Shown here in pieces: positions 27,643 through 35,902 of a stretch of 64,000 nt of DNA. Position numbers and translations under genes: made by a program. Where the stretch lies: NCBI RefSeq assembly GCF_002860355.1, contig NZ_NMWU01000029.1, forward strand, positions 1 to 64,000. The letters run 5' to 3'. Below the pieces are notes generated by a model. It did no database searches. It was not told the DNA's origin and saw nothing but the letters and a program-made list of their open reading frames with translations. Source of the DNA: Bifidobacterium margollesii (GTDB lineage: Bacteria > Actinomycetota > Actinomycetes > Actinomycetales > Bifidobacteriaceae). Position 1 is the first letter of the stretch. Each line of letters opens with the position of its first letter.

Positions 27643-28668
27643 TTACGGTCTACGCAATTGGGCGACGGTTCCGCGGCGGATCAGTTCGGGGGGCAGCACA
27701 ACGGTTTCAGCCTCGTCGGAACCATCCTGCGTATCAATCCGATCAAGCATCAGCGTCGTCGCCTCATGCGACAGCCATCCAATCTTCTGCCCGATGGTGG
27801 TGAGCATGGCTCCGAAGCCGAAACGCTCGGCTATCCCGTCATATCCGATCACGGAGACGTCATCGGGAATCGATCGGCCCATATGACGCAATCCCTGCAT
27901 CAGCCCGAGGGCCATGAGATCATTGCAGCAGAACACGGCCGTGGCGCCGGATGCGACGATGGCCTCGGACGCTTCGTAACCGCTGTCGTAACGATAGTCC
28001 CCCTCCACCACCGCGACCGGCGAAATCGCGACTTCGGCGAGACCTTCGAGAAACCCGTCCCGTCTGCCGGCGGCATTGCCCACGCTGGTTTCACCGGATA
28101 TGCAGGCTATGCGCCGATGACCGCTTTCGACCAGAAACCGTGCGGCGAGCCTGCCGCCCGCACGGTTGTCGATGCCCACGCCGTCGCACCAATCGACGTC
28201 GATGAGACGGTCGACGAGCACCACCGGGCATGGGCATGCCTCGACATCCGACCGCAACTCGTCGACGTCTGCGCAGCTCTCCCCGGCCGCGATCAGGAAC
28301 ACCCCGTCGACGCCACGGCCCGCCAGGCGGGAGATCAGCCGTTGTTCGGTCTGTCGCGAATCACCCGAATTGGCGACGATCAGCGAATAGCCCGCCTGCT
28401 GGCATTCATCCTCGATGCGCTTGGCCAATCCCGCGAAGAACAGATTCTGAATGTCCGGCACGATCAGCGCCAGCAGCATGGAACGCTGCGTCACCAGTGT
28501 TCGCGCCACCTGATTGGGCACGTAGTTCATTCGTTCGGCGACATCGAGAATATGCCGCCTTGTCTCCTCGGAAACCCGTGAGGGACGATCATTGAGCACC
28601 AGGGACACCGCGGTGACGGAGACCCCCGCCTCCGCGGCCACGTCCTTGATGGTGGTTCGTCTGCCCAC
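27643..28668 (-). CDS. LacI-family transcriptional regulator of the nucleoside/ribose operon
   Basis: 341-residue repressor. The DNA-binding head is complete: TIKDVAAEAGVSVTAVSLVL with the hinge-forming VSEETRRHILDVAERMNYVPN. The remaining ~280 residues have the periplasmic-binding-protein fold (LLALIVPDIQNLFFAGLAKRI; VFCCNDLMALGLMQGLRHMG; SVIGYDGIAERF), typical of ribose/purine-type ligands. The start is taken as GTG 28668 because GGAGG lies seven bases before it; the ATG two codons earlier is only one base from that site. It follows ribokinase after 31 bases and is the third gene of the nucleoside hydrolase-ribokinase-lacI set, so autoregulation through the palindrome at 30878 is likely. 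Confidence 0.9.
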   Translation of the reverse strand: MGRRTTIKDVAAEAGVSVTAVSLVLNDRPSRVSEETRRHILDVAERMNYVPNQVARTLVTQRSMLLALIVPDIQNLFFAGLAKRIEDECQQAGYSLIVANSGDSRQTEQRLISRLAGRGVDGVFLIAAGESCADVDELRSDVEACPCPVVLVDRLIDVDWCDGVGIDNRAGGRLAARFLVESGHRRIACISGETSVGNAAGRRDGFLEGLAEVAISPVAVVEGDYRYDSGYEASEAIVASGATAVFCCNDLMALGLMQGLRHMGRSIPDDVSVIGYDGIAERFGFGAMLTTIGQKIGWLSHEATTLMLDRIDTQDGSDEAETVVLPPELIRRGTVAQLRRP

Positions 28669-28699
28669 GCACATACCTCCAATCGTCGGCCAGAAGCAA

Positions 28700-29689
28700 T
28701 CAGGCGAACAGCGCCCGGACCTGCTCGGTCGTGCCGTACGAAGCCTGGGCACCATGCCCCGTCGCGGCGTAGGCGGCCACATAGGCGGCCACATGGGCCG
28801 CGCGCACGAGCGTCAGTCCGGAGGCGAGACCCGCCAGAATCGTCCCCATGAACGAATCCCCGCATCCGGTGGTGTCCACGGCCTTCACCGTCACCGGCGG
28901 CACCCGGTGACACTCGCCGTCGTCGATCACCACGCTGCCGTCGCCACCCAGCGTGATCACCGCCTGCTCGTAGCCGAATCCCTTCATCCGCCGTGCGATC
29001 GCATCCCAGTCCATCGCATCCCAGTCGCCGTCCGCAGGCTCCTCAATGCCCAGCAGCTGGCTCATCTCATGCTCATTGACCAGCAGAATGTCGGAGTTCT
29101 CCACCAGCTCACGAGGCAGCTGAGGCACGAACGGGGAATCGTTCACCAGCACCTTCACTCCGGCCTCATGGGCGATCCTCGCCGCGGCGATCACCGTATC
29201 CATCGGGCTTTCCAGGCACAGTCCAAGCACCGCAGCGCCGGTGATGACGGACGCATGCTCCTCCACGTATTCGACGCTTACCCGGGCATTGGAGCCGGGT
29301 GAATACACGATGGTGTTCTCCCCGCGGGAATCCACGGTGATCACCGTCGTACCGCTCGGCCCTTCGACGTGCAGCACGTCATCGACATCGACGCCGGCCG
29401 CCTTCAGCTTGTCGAGCAGGAAATCGGCGTTCGAGTCGTCGCCGACGGCGCCCAGCATGTGCACCCTGGCCCCGATGCGGGCCGCCGTGGCCGCCTGATT
29501 GCCCGACTTTCCGCCGGGCAGCACGATCAGAGGGCCGGCGTTCACCGTTTCACCAGGCCCGGGAAGCCGTTCGGTGGTCACGGTATAGTCGGCGTTCATG
29601 GAGCCGACCACGGCCAGCGTTCGCTCGGACGCGGCACAGCCGTCAAGATCGGAGAATACCTGTTCCTTGGAGATGTGTTCGGTCTGCAT
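28700..29689 (-). CDS. rbsK: Ribokinase
   Basis: 329-residue PfkB-family kinase making ribose 5-phosphate from ribose and ATP. The N-terminal VVGSMNADYTVTTERLPGPG is the RbsK substrate motif; PGGKSGNQAATAARIGA and VDTTGCGDSFMGTILAGLASG are PfkB signatures 1 and 2, the latter with the catalytic Asp and anion hole. DSPFVPQLPRELVENSDILL and VNEHEMSQLLG are also typical. It is preceded by a purine-rich binding site. It lies between nucleoside hydrolase and the LacI regulator on one strand. In bifidobacteria its product can enter the fructose-6-phosphate phosphoketolase shunt. Other sugars (deoxyribose, nucleosides) cannot be fully excluded, but the context fits ribose. Confidence 0.92.
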   Translation of the reverse strand: MQTEHISKEQVFSDLDGCAASERTLAVVGSMNADYTVTTERLPGPGETVNAGPLIVLPGGKSGNQAATAARIGARVHMLGAVGDDSNADFLLDKLKAAGVDVDDVLHVEGPSGTTVITVDSRGENTIVYSPGSNARVSVEYVEEHASVITGAAVLGLCLESPMDTVIAAARIAHEAGVKVLVNDSPFVPQLPRELVENSDILLVNEHEMSQLLGIEEPADGDWDAMDWDAIARRMKGFGYEQAVITLGGDGSVVIDDGECHRVPPVTVKAVDTTGCGDSFMGTILAGLASGLTLVRAAHVAAYVAAYAATGHGAQASYGTTEQVRALFA

Positions 29690-29770
29690 GACGAATCCGT
29701 TCCCTTCCTGTTGCCGTTCGTCTGTCGTTTCGTTCTATTCGTTCTTTCGGCCGACAATCGCGCCTGGCAA

Positions 29771-30769
29771 TCACGCCTGACGATCAAGCGTGCCGTCGAG
29801 ACGCCGGATGGCATCCTCCACCAGATTCCAGAATCCGTCGAAATCCAGCTTGGTGGCCACCTGCGTATGACATTCCCCGGCCGAAGGCTCGGGTCCTCTC
29901 AGATCCGCAACGGTCATGCCCAGCGTCAGGCCGTCGTGGGTTTCCACGTCCACCGGACAGCGACGGGTCCGCACGATGCCCGGATCGATGAGGTACGCCA
30001 CGGTGCAGGGGTCGTGCACAGGAGGGTCGACGAAGTCCTGATTGGCCGCGTAGGCCTTGCGGAAGAAGTCCATCAGACCGCTGACGAACGGTCCGAGATT
30101 GTCCGAAGCGGACTGAATGCGCCGCTGCACCTCGGGAGTGCACAACGCCTGATGGGTCAGATCGAGGCCGACCATGGTCACCGGCCATGCCTCGTTGAAA
30201 ACGATGTGCGCCGCTTCGGGATCGGTTTGAATGTTGAACTCGGCCACGGCGGTGGAGTTGCCGACGTGATACCCGCCACCCATCAGCACGACCTCGCGCA
30301 CGCGATCGACGATTCTCGGCTCAAGACGAACTGCCAACGCAATGTTGGTCAGCGGCCCCGTGGGCACCAGAGTGATCGACTTCGGCTCACTCGCCATGAT
30401 CGTATCGATCAGCCAGTTCACGGCGTGTCCATCGTCCAGGGGACGGGTGGGAACCGGCAGCTCCACGCCGTCGAGTCCGGTATCGCCGTGCACGGAGGCC
30501 GCCACCTTCAGCGGACGCAGCAACGGACGGTCGCATCCGGCATGAACGGGGATATCGACAGCGCCGGCCTTTTCCAGCACGGCACGGGCATTGTAGGTCA
30601 CCTTGTCAAGGCTCTGATTGCCTCCGATGGTGGTGACGCCGAGCAGATTGATCGCGGGATTGCCCAGCGCCAGCAGAATCGCCACGGCATCGTCGTGACC
30701 GGGATCGGAATCGAGAATGATGTCGCGCACTTCGTTCCGGGAGACATCGGCATTCGCGCTTGAGGACAT
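29771..30769 (-). CDS. Inosine/uridine-preferring nucleoside hydrolase
   Basis: 332-residue hydrolase splitting ribonucleosides into base and ribose. The Ca2+ and ribose binding motif IILDSDPGHDDAVAILLAL is at the N-terminus; LVPTGPLTNIALAV and VLMGGGYHVGNSTAVAEFNI are the other family blocks, and DPPVHDPCTVAYLIDP carries the late conserved His-Asp pair of the active site. The start is well placed: GAAGGAG before the ATG at 30769. As first gene of the operon with ribokinase and LacI it provides free ribose for phosphorylation. Base preference (pyrimidine RihA/B versus purine IunH) cannot be fixed by eye. A LacI-type palindrome lies 109 bases upstream. Confidence 0.92.
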   Translation of the reverse strand: MSSSANADVSRNEVRDIILDSDPGHDDAVAILLALGNPAINLLGVTTIGGNQSLDKVTYNARAVLEKAGAVDIPVHAGCDRPLLRPLKVAASVHGDTGLDGVELPVPTRPLDDGHAVNWLIDTIMASEPKSITLVPTGPLTNIALAVRLEPRIVDRVREVVLMGGGYHVGNSTAVAEFNIQTDPEAAHIVFNEAWPVTMVGLDLTHQALCTPEVQRRIQSASDNLGPFVSGLMDFFRKAYAANQDFVDPPVHDPCTVAYLIDPGIVRTRRCPVDVETHDGLTLGMTVADLRGPEPSAGECHTQVATKLDFDGFWNLVEDAIRRLDGTLDRQA

Positions 30770-30877
30770 GACAACTCCTTCGTTGTGCGACGCACGACCG
30801 TGCGTCGGGGGCGTTTCCTGCGACCGTCTACCCCATCGGTCGCAGACCTCGCCGGGAGATCCGGCACCTCAATTATG

Positions 30878-30891
30878 GTAAAACGTTAAAC
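30878..30891. promoter_or_regulatory. LacI-type operator candidate
   Basis: GTAAAACGTTAAAC is palindromic at 10 of 14 positions around a central AACGTT, the usual layout of LacI-family sites (CG centre). It lies in an AT-rich patch 109 bases before the nucleoside hydrolase ATG, next to a CATAAT hexamer on the minus strand (30877-30872). The LacI gene of the same operon is the obvious binding partner. Confidence 0.5.
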
Positions 30892-30913
30892 TAATTCGCG
30901 CAAATCCCGTGTC

Positions 30914-30940
30914 GCGGAACGTTTGCCACGAACGTTCCGC
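30914..30940. terminator. 10-bp perfect hairpin upstream of the nucleoside operon
   Basis: GCGGAACGTT (30914-30923) and AACGTTCCGC (30931-30940) around seven bases. It may end transcripts arriving from the parE-like gene (stop at 31206), although 266 bases away and with no T-run. Its arms also contain AACGTT, the core of the LacI-type palindrome, so an accessory operator is the alternative. Confidence 0.35.
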
Positions 30941-31047
30941 ACAACCGAAGACGCATGGGTTTTAACACCGTTTGACGGGGTGCAGTTCAATTCCGGATTA
31001 TGGACCCTCACCTCATCAGTCAGCTCCGCAGACAGCTTCCCCTCAAG

Positions 31048-31143
31048 GGGAAGCCAAACACACCAGGGAAGCCAAACACACCAGGGAAGCCGGACACGCA
31101 GTCCGGCCCATACCCCCCCGCATGCGGCATCAAGCCGCATGCG
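31048..31143. repeat. Short tandem repeat and two hairpins in intergenic DNA
   Basis: GGGAAGCCAAACACACCA occurs twice in tandem (31048-31065, 31066-31083) and a third partial unit follows (GGGAAGCC, 31084-31091). Directly after are two hairpins: CCGGAC/GTCCGG (31090-31106) and CGCATGCGG/CCGCATGCG (31119-31143). They lie in the 436-base gene-free stretch 30770-31205 between the nucleoside operon and the parE-like gene. I see no coding frame with a plausible start here. Confidence 0.7.
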
Positions 31144-31205
31144 AGACCCCGTCGGACGTATCAGGATCAGGTGAACGCAGTCACGTCAGGTATCGTTCCT
31201 CCACG

Positions 31206-33413
31206 TCAGGTATCGATCTTGGAACGGTCGAAATCATCGGCGTTCTTCACGATGAACGCCTTGCGGGGAGGCACCTCGTCGCCCATCAGCAGACTGAAAA
31301 TGCCACTCGCCTGTTCGGCGTCCTCCATGCGGATGCGTCGGAGCATTCGCGTACGGGGGTCCATCGTGGTATCGGCGAGCTGATCGGCATCCATCTCGCC
31401 CAGACCCTTGTACCGCTGAATATCCTCGTCGAATCCGATGCGCTCCCTCCTCAGCCGGTCAAGCTGGGATGCAAGCTCATCGTCGGAATACGTGTAGATG
31501 TACTCGCCTCTGCGTTTGCCGGTCAGCGCGATGCGATGCAACGGCGGCACCGCGGCATAGACGTGACCCGCCTCGATCAGAGGCCGCATATAGCGGTAGA
31601 ACAACGTCAGCAGCAGGATGCGGATGTGCGCGCCGTCCACATCGGCATCGGTCATCATGATGATCTTGTTGTATCGAGCCTGTGACAGGTCGAATGTGGC
31701 ACCGGAACCGGCTCCGACCACCTGAATGATGGCCCCGCATTCCTTGTTGGCCAGCATCTGGGACACGGAGGCCTTCTGCACGTTGAGAATCTTCCCTCGG
31801 ATCGGCAGCAACGCCTGGAAACCGGAGTTTCTTGCGGCCTTGGCCGTGCCGAGCGCCGAATCACCCTCCACGATGAACAGCTCCGCCACGTCATCGTTTC
31901 CCGGCATGCAATCGGAAAGCTTCGACGGCATCGAAGCGGATTCCAGGGCGTTCTTGCGCCGCGTGACCTCCTTGGTCTTCCGCGCCTGAATGCGGGCATG
32001 CATCTCACCGACGATCTTCTCCAGCACACGGGAGGACTGCTCCTTGTACCCGCGCTTGGACCCGGTGATCAGCTCACCGAACATCCGGTCGGTGAGTTTG
32101 GCCACGATCGGCTTGACCTGCGCGGTGCCCAGCACGTCCTTGGTCTGTCCCTGGAACTGGGGCTCCGCGATACGCACGGTGACCACGGCGACCAGACCCG
32201 TCATCACATCGTCACGTTCGATTCTGGTCGAGGAGTCCTTGAGATTCACCTTGAGACGACGGGCATTCGCCTCCACGGTCTTACGCACCTGCCGGGTCAG
32301 GGCGGTGAGGAATCCATCGACGTGCGTGCCGCCGCCGGGCGTGGACACCACATTGACGAAACTGCGTATCGTGGTTTCGTAATCGTTGGTCCATCGCAGA
32401 GCGATGTCCACGCCGCAGTCGCGTTCGACCATCCGCGCATGCAGATCGCCGTTCTCATCGACCGCCTGAGTCTCCTCCTGATAGGTGTCGTCACCGTGGA
32501 TGTGCCAGATGTCGCATACGGGATCGCCCTTGGACAGGAAATCGACGAAATCGACCACGCCGCCGGTGTGCAGGAATTCCTCGACCCGTGCATGACCCGG
32601 ACCCGCGGCATGCTGCGGATCATCCGCATCCCGCCGATCATCCAGCCCCTGCTGATCGTCCGTCTCCTGCAGATCGTCCACGGAGGCGTCGCCGGTCTCC
32701 GGAACCGACTCGTCGACCACCACGATATGCAGTCCCGGCACCAGAAAGCTGGTCTGCCGCACACGGTCGATGAGCTGGTCGTAGCTGAACACGGCGGTGC
32801 TGTTGAAGATTTCGGGATCGAGCCAGTACCGGATGCGCGTACCCGTGGTGCCCGACGGAACCGTACCCACCTCACGCAGTTCGGTCGGCCTGCGCTTGCG
32901 GGTCTTGACGAACTTGGATTCAGGGCTGGGATGATCGGGGTCAGCGTCCTCATACACGCCTGGATGCCCCTGATGGAACTCCATGCGGTACGTCCTGCCG
33001 TTACGGTCCACCTCCACGTCAAGACGAGAGCTGAGCGCATTGACCACCGACGAACCGACACCGTGCAGACCACCCACCGCGGTATACGAGGAATTGCCGA
33101 ACTTGGCACCGGCGTGCAACTTGGTCATCACCACTTCCACGCCGGAAAGCCCGGTCTTGGGCTCCTTGTCGACGGGAATGCCTCGACCGTTGTCGGCCAC
33201 GGTGATCGAGCCGTCGGTATGAAGCGTGACGACGATCCGGTCGCAGAAGCCAGCCAGGGCCTCGTCCACGGAATTGTCGATGATCTCCCACAGGCAGTGC
33301 ATCAGCCCCTGACTGTCGGTGGTGCCGATATACATGCCCGGACGCTTGCGAACGGCGTCAAGCCCTTCAAGAACGGCCAGATCCTTGGCGTCGTATTCTT
33401 CTGCTGTTGCCAT
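31206..33413 (-). CDS. parE: DNA topoisomerase (ATP-hydrolysing) subunit B, ParE/GyrB type
   Basis: About 735 residues. GHKL ATPase domain: LEGLDAVRKRPGMYIGTTD, IIDNSVDEALAG (metal-binding Asn), VADNGRGIPVD and GGLHGVGSSVVNAL. Toprim domain: LFIVEGDSALGTAKAARNSG, then MTDADVDGAHIRILLLTLFY (acidic DxD) and RYKGLGEMDADQL near the end. It forms the ATPase half of gyrase or topoisomerase IV. Its position next to sigA rather than beside dnaA/recF suggests the topo IV subunit, but ParE and GyrB cannot be cleanly separated by eye. An Asp/Gln-rich insertion interrupts the transducer region at about residues 236-275. The start is uncertain: ATG 33413 follows AGGA closely; GTG 33440 overlaps the sigA stop as GTGA and would be translationally coupled. 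Confidence 0.9.
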   Translation of the reverse strand: MATAEEYDAKDLAVLEGLDAVRKRPGMYIGTTDSQGLMHCLWEIIDNSVDEALAGFCDRIVVTLHTDGSITVADNGRGIPVDKEPKTGLSGVEVVMTKLHAGAKFGNSSYTAVGGLHGVGSSVVNALSSRLDVEVDRNGRTYRMEFHQGHPGVYEDADPDHPSPESKFVKTRKRRPTELREVGTVPSGTTGTRIRYWLDPEIFNSTAVFSYDQLIDRVRQTSFLVPGLHIVVVDESVPETGDASVDDLQETDDQQGLDDRRDADDPQHAAGPGHARVEEFLHTGGVVDFVDFLSKGDPVCDIWHIHGDDTYQEETQAVDENGDLHARMVERDCGVDIALRWTNDYETTIRSFVNVVSTPGGGTHVDGFLTALTRQVRKTVEANARRLKVNLKDSSTRIERDDVMTGLVAVVTVRIAEPQFQGQTKDVLGTAQVKPIVAKLTDRMFGELITGSKRGYKEQSSRVLEKIVGEMHARIQARKTKEVTRRKNALESASMPSKLSDCMPGNDDVAELFIVEGDSALGTAKAARNSGFQALLPIRGKILNVQKASVSQMLANKECGAIIQVVGAGSGATFDLSQARYNKIIMMTDADVDGAHIRILLLTLFYRYMRPLIEAGHVYAAVPPLHRIALTGKRRGEYIYTYSDDELASQLDRLRRERIGFDEDIQRYKGLGEMDADQLADTTMDPRTRMLRRIRMEDAEQASGIFSLLMGDEVPPRKAFIVKNADDFDRSKIDT

Positions 33414-33436
33414 ATTCCTTTTCTGATTCACCGGCC

Positions 33437-34846
33437 TCACTGGTCGAGGAAGTCGCGCAGGGTCTGAGAACGAGACGGGTGACGCAGCTTCGACATGGTC
33501 TTGGACTCGATCTGGCGGATCCGCTCGCGGGTGACACCGTAGACCCGGCCGATGTCGTCCAGGGTCTTCGGCTGACCGTCCTCCAAGCCGTAGCGCATCT
33601 TGATCACACCGGCCTCACGCGGGGAAAGGGTCTCCAATACCTGCTTGAACTGCTCCTGCAGAAGCGAGAACGCAACCGCGTCGGACGGGGCGATGGCATC
33701 GGTGTCCTCGATGAGATCGCCGAATTCGGAGTCGCCGTCCTCACCAAGCGGCGTGTGCAACGAGATCGGCTCGCGGCCGTACTTCTGCACCTCCTGAACC
33801 TTCTCCACCGGCATATCAAGTTCGCGAGCCAGCTCATCCGGCGTGGGTTCGCGGCCAAGATCCTGCAGCATCTGACGCTGCACGCGGGAAAGCTTGTTGA
33901 TGACCTCCACCATATGCACGGGCACGCGAATCGTACGGGCCTGATCGGCCATGGCTCGGGTGATGGCCTGACGGATCCACCAAGTCGCATAGGTGGAGAA
34001 CTTGAAGCCCTTCTTCCAATCGAACTTCTCGACGGCACGAATCAGACCAAGATTGCCTTCCTGAATGAGATCGAGGAACAGCATGCCGCGGCCCGTGTAC
34101 CGCTTGGCCAGCGACACCACCAATCGAAGATTGGCCTCAAGCAGGTGATCCTTGGCCTTGCGCCCGTCGTTGGCCGCCCACTTGAGTTCACGACGACGCT
34201 TGAAGTCCATATCGTCGCCCTCGGTGTCAAGCAGATGCTGCGCATACAGACCGGCCTCGATGCGTTCGGAAAGATCGACCTCCTGCTCGGCGTTCAATAG
34301 GCTGACGCGCCCGATCTGCTTGAGATAATCCTTGACCGGATCGGCGGTCGCCCCGGTGGCGATCACACGACGCTTCGGGTTGCCCGAAGGCGTGTAGTTG
34401 TCATCGTCGTCAAGATCGGTGACGACGAAGGCGCCCTTCTCCTTCGGCTGCTCCGGAGGCTTCGGCTTGGATTCCTCCTCGGAATCCTCATCATCGGCGT
34501 CATCCGACTCCTCGGCGTCATCGGAATCCACATCGACATCGTCGATCGACTCCTCGTCAAGGGAGTCCTCGTCCGGGTCGAGCTCGTCCTCCTCCAGCAG
34601 ATCGTCATCCAGTTCGACGTCCTCGTCCGTCTTGACCGCGCGCGCGGATCTGCGTGACTTGGCGGCGACCTTCCTGGTGACCTTGGTCGTCGAGGACTTG
34701 CGGGACGCGCCTTTCTTCGAAGTCTTCGTCGCACGCTTCCTGGTGGTGGTCTCCTCCTCGTCGGAACCGCCCGTGCTGGAAACCGTCTGCTTCGCAGCTG
34801 CACTCCGTGTCTTCTTGCGCGTTGCCGTCGTCTTCTCGGTGGCCAA
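33437..34846 (-). CDS. sigA: Primary RNA polymerase sigma factor
   Basis: 469-residue housekeeping sigma factor. The first ~165 residues are low complexity: Lys/Thr/Ala-rich, then a long acidic run of Asp/Glu/Ser. Region 1.2 ([20 protein letters not shown]) follows, then region 2 with [20 protein letters not shown] and [20 protein letters not shown] (-10 recognition), region 3, and region 4 helix-turn-helix '[20 protein letters not shown]' (-35 recognition). The order and sequence are those of RpoD/HrdB. The start codon is TTG, with AGGAGG five bases upstream; no better ATG exists nearby. A consensus-like promoter lies 33-61 bases upstream. It overlaps or abuts the downstream topoisomerase gene. 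Confidence 0.96.
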   Translation of the reverse strand: MATEKTTATRKKTRSAAAKQTVSSTGGSDEEETTTRKRATKTSKKGASRKSSTTKVTRKVAAKSRRSARAVKTDEDVELDDDLLEEDELDPDEDSLDEESIDDVDVDSDDAEESDDADDEDSEEESKPKPPEQPKEKGAFVVTDLDDDDNYTPSGNPKRRVIATGATADPVKDYLKQIGRVSLLNAEQEVDLSERIEAGLYAQHLLDTEGDDMDFKRRRELKWAANDGRKAKDHLLEANLRLVVSLAKRYTGRGMLFLDLIQEGNLGLIRAVEKFDWKKGFKFSTYATWWIRQAITRAMADQARTIRVPVHMVEVINKLSRVQRQMLQDLGREPTPDELARELDMPVEKVQEVQKYGREPISLHTPLGEDGDSEFGDLIEDTDAIAPSDAVAFSLLQEQFKQVLETLSPREAGVIKMRYGLEDGQPKTLDDIGRVYGVTRERIRQIESKTMSKLRHPSRSQTLRDFLDQ

Positions 34847-34878
34847 CTTGTCCTCCTATTTCGTCCTGCCTGCGCCGC

Positions 34879-34907
34879 CATATAGCATGAAGGCGCACTT
34901 ATGGCAA
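34879..34907 (-). promoter_or_regulatory. Predicted sigA promoter
   Basis: Minus strand TTGCCA (34907-34902), 17-base spacer, TATATG (34884-34879). A second TTGACA further upstream (34922-34917) may belong to an additional promoter. The leader before the TTG start would be about 25 bases and contains the AGGAGG site. Confidence 0.5.
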
Positions 34908-34951
34908 GAGCAAATTGTCAACTAATAGAGTGAACCACGTTCCAAGGACGA

Positions 34952-35635
34952 TTATTCCCGTTCGTCATGCACGATCCAGAACGGACGCACCCCGCGGGAC
35001 ACCGCATTCGCCACTATCGCAGCCAGCGTGCAGTCCGGATCGATGCCCAGAGCCTGCAGGGAACAGGCCATCGCGGGCTCGTCGCTACCCGTCCACCACA
35101 GCATGTAGCCAAGCACGGTCAGAGGCTGTACGGCATAGGATTGAGGCACCTTGCTCACCAGCAGCGCGAGCGCCTCGATGCCCCGCATCATGCGCCTTCT
35201 GTCCGCCGGCGGCTTTGCGCTTCGGAATCCTTGGGTCAGCGTGTCGCACACCAGCGCCACGCTTTGGGCTGAATGCGGGTTCGCCACCAGCTCAATCAGC
35301 TCGTCGGCTGCGGTCCCGTCCATGATCGACAGCAATATGGCGTCACGCATCGCCATCGTCTCCCCCATGCCGACGCAGAGGAATGCGAGCACATCGTCGT
35401 CGACGGTCCTCACGGCGCCGGCGAGCAAGCCCTCCCAATCGTCGACGATGCGGCAGAACCAACGTCGATCGGCCATACTGGCCCCCTGAGCGCGTCTGTG
35501 CGCTCGAAGCTCCCGCTGCAGTCCGTCAAGCGTATCCTCGTCGATGACCCCACCATCCGCATGGCGACCGGTCATCCCTCCCCGACGCTGCTTCCTCGTC
35601 ATGGCTTCGTCGCAGGTTTCACGTCCACCGTTCAT
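34952..35635 (-). CDS. DUF4192 family protein
   Basis: 227-residue soluble protein with no membrane segment. The central 'VDDDVLAFLCVGMGETMAMR' and the C-terminal 'LGYMLWWTGSDEPAMACSLQ' followed by 'DPDCTLAAIVANAVSRGVRP' are typical of DUF4192, a family seen almost only in actinobacteria, usually near sigA or related housekeeping genes. Function is unknown. The start at ATG 35635 has AAAGGA six bases upstream. It sits 105 bases upstream of the sigA start codon on the same strand, so read-through into sigA is possible, though sigA has its own promoter in the gap. The family assignment is by memory of the conserved C-terminal block. Confidence 0.72.
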   Translation of the reverse strand: MNGGRETCDEAMTRKQRRGGMTGRHADGGVIDEDTLDGLQRELRAHRRAQGASMADRRWFCRIVDDWEGLLAGAVRTVDDDVLAFLCVGMGETMAMRDAILLSIMDGTAADELIELVANPHSAQSVALVCDTLTQGFRSAKPPADRRRMMRGIEALALLVSKVPQSYAVQPLTVLGYMLWWTGSDEPAMACSLQALGIDPDCTLAAIVANAVSRGVRPFWIVHDERE

Positions 35636-35889
35636 TCCGGTTCCTTTCCATCATGCATCCGTCTCCCGGATCGGTCGAATAGGCCACGAGCCGCTTCGCC
35701 CGCGCCGATTTCGCCCTTCGGAACCTCGCATCGTCTCCATCCACTATCCCAGATCCGGTGCGTTCCCATCCACCTGGCGGCATCGATGTGGATAACCCCT
35801 CATATCGGCGGATTGTCAGGGACAACGCCGTTGTGGATATTCGTTGCATCATCAACATCGCCGACGAGGCGTTGTCAACACCGGTTGGC

Positions 35890-35895
35890 TAGTCT
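35890..35895 (+). promoter_or_regulatory. -10 hexamer TAGTCT seven bases before the polyprenyl synthase ATG
   Basis: TAGTCT, seven bases, ATG at 35903. The only purine run (GAAGG) is one base from the ATG. A TTGTCA at 35872 is too close (12 bases) to serve as -35. A leaderless transcript is suggested. Confidence 0.4.
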
Positions 35896-35902
35896 CGAAG
35901 GC

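Noticed and set aside
31048-31091. Short CRISPR or VNTR-type array with a function
   Set aside because: Only two full 18-bp units without spacers; reported as a plain repeat.
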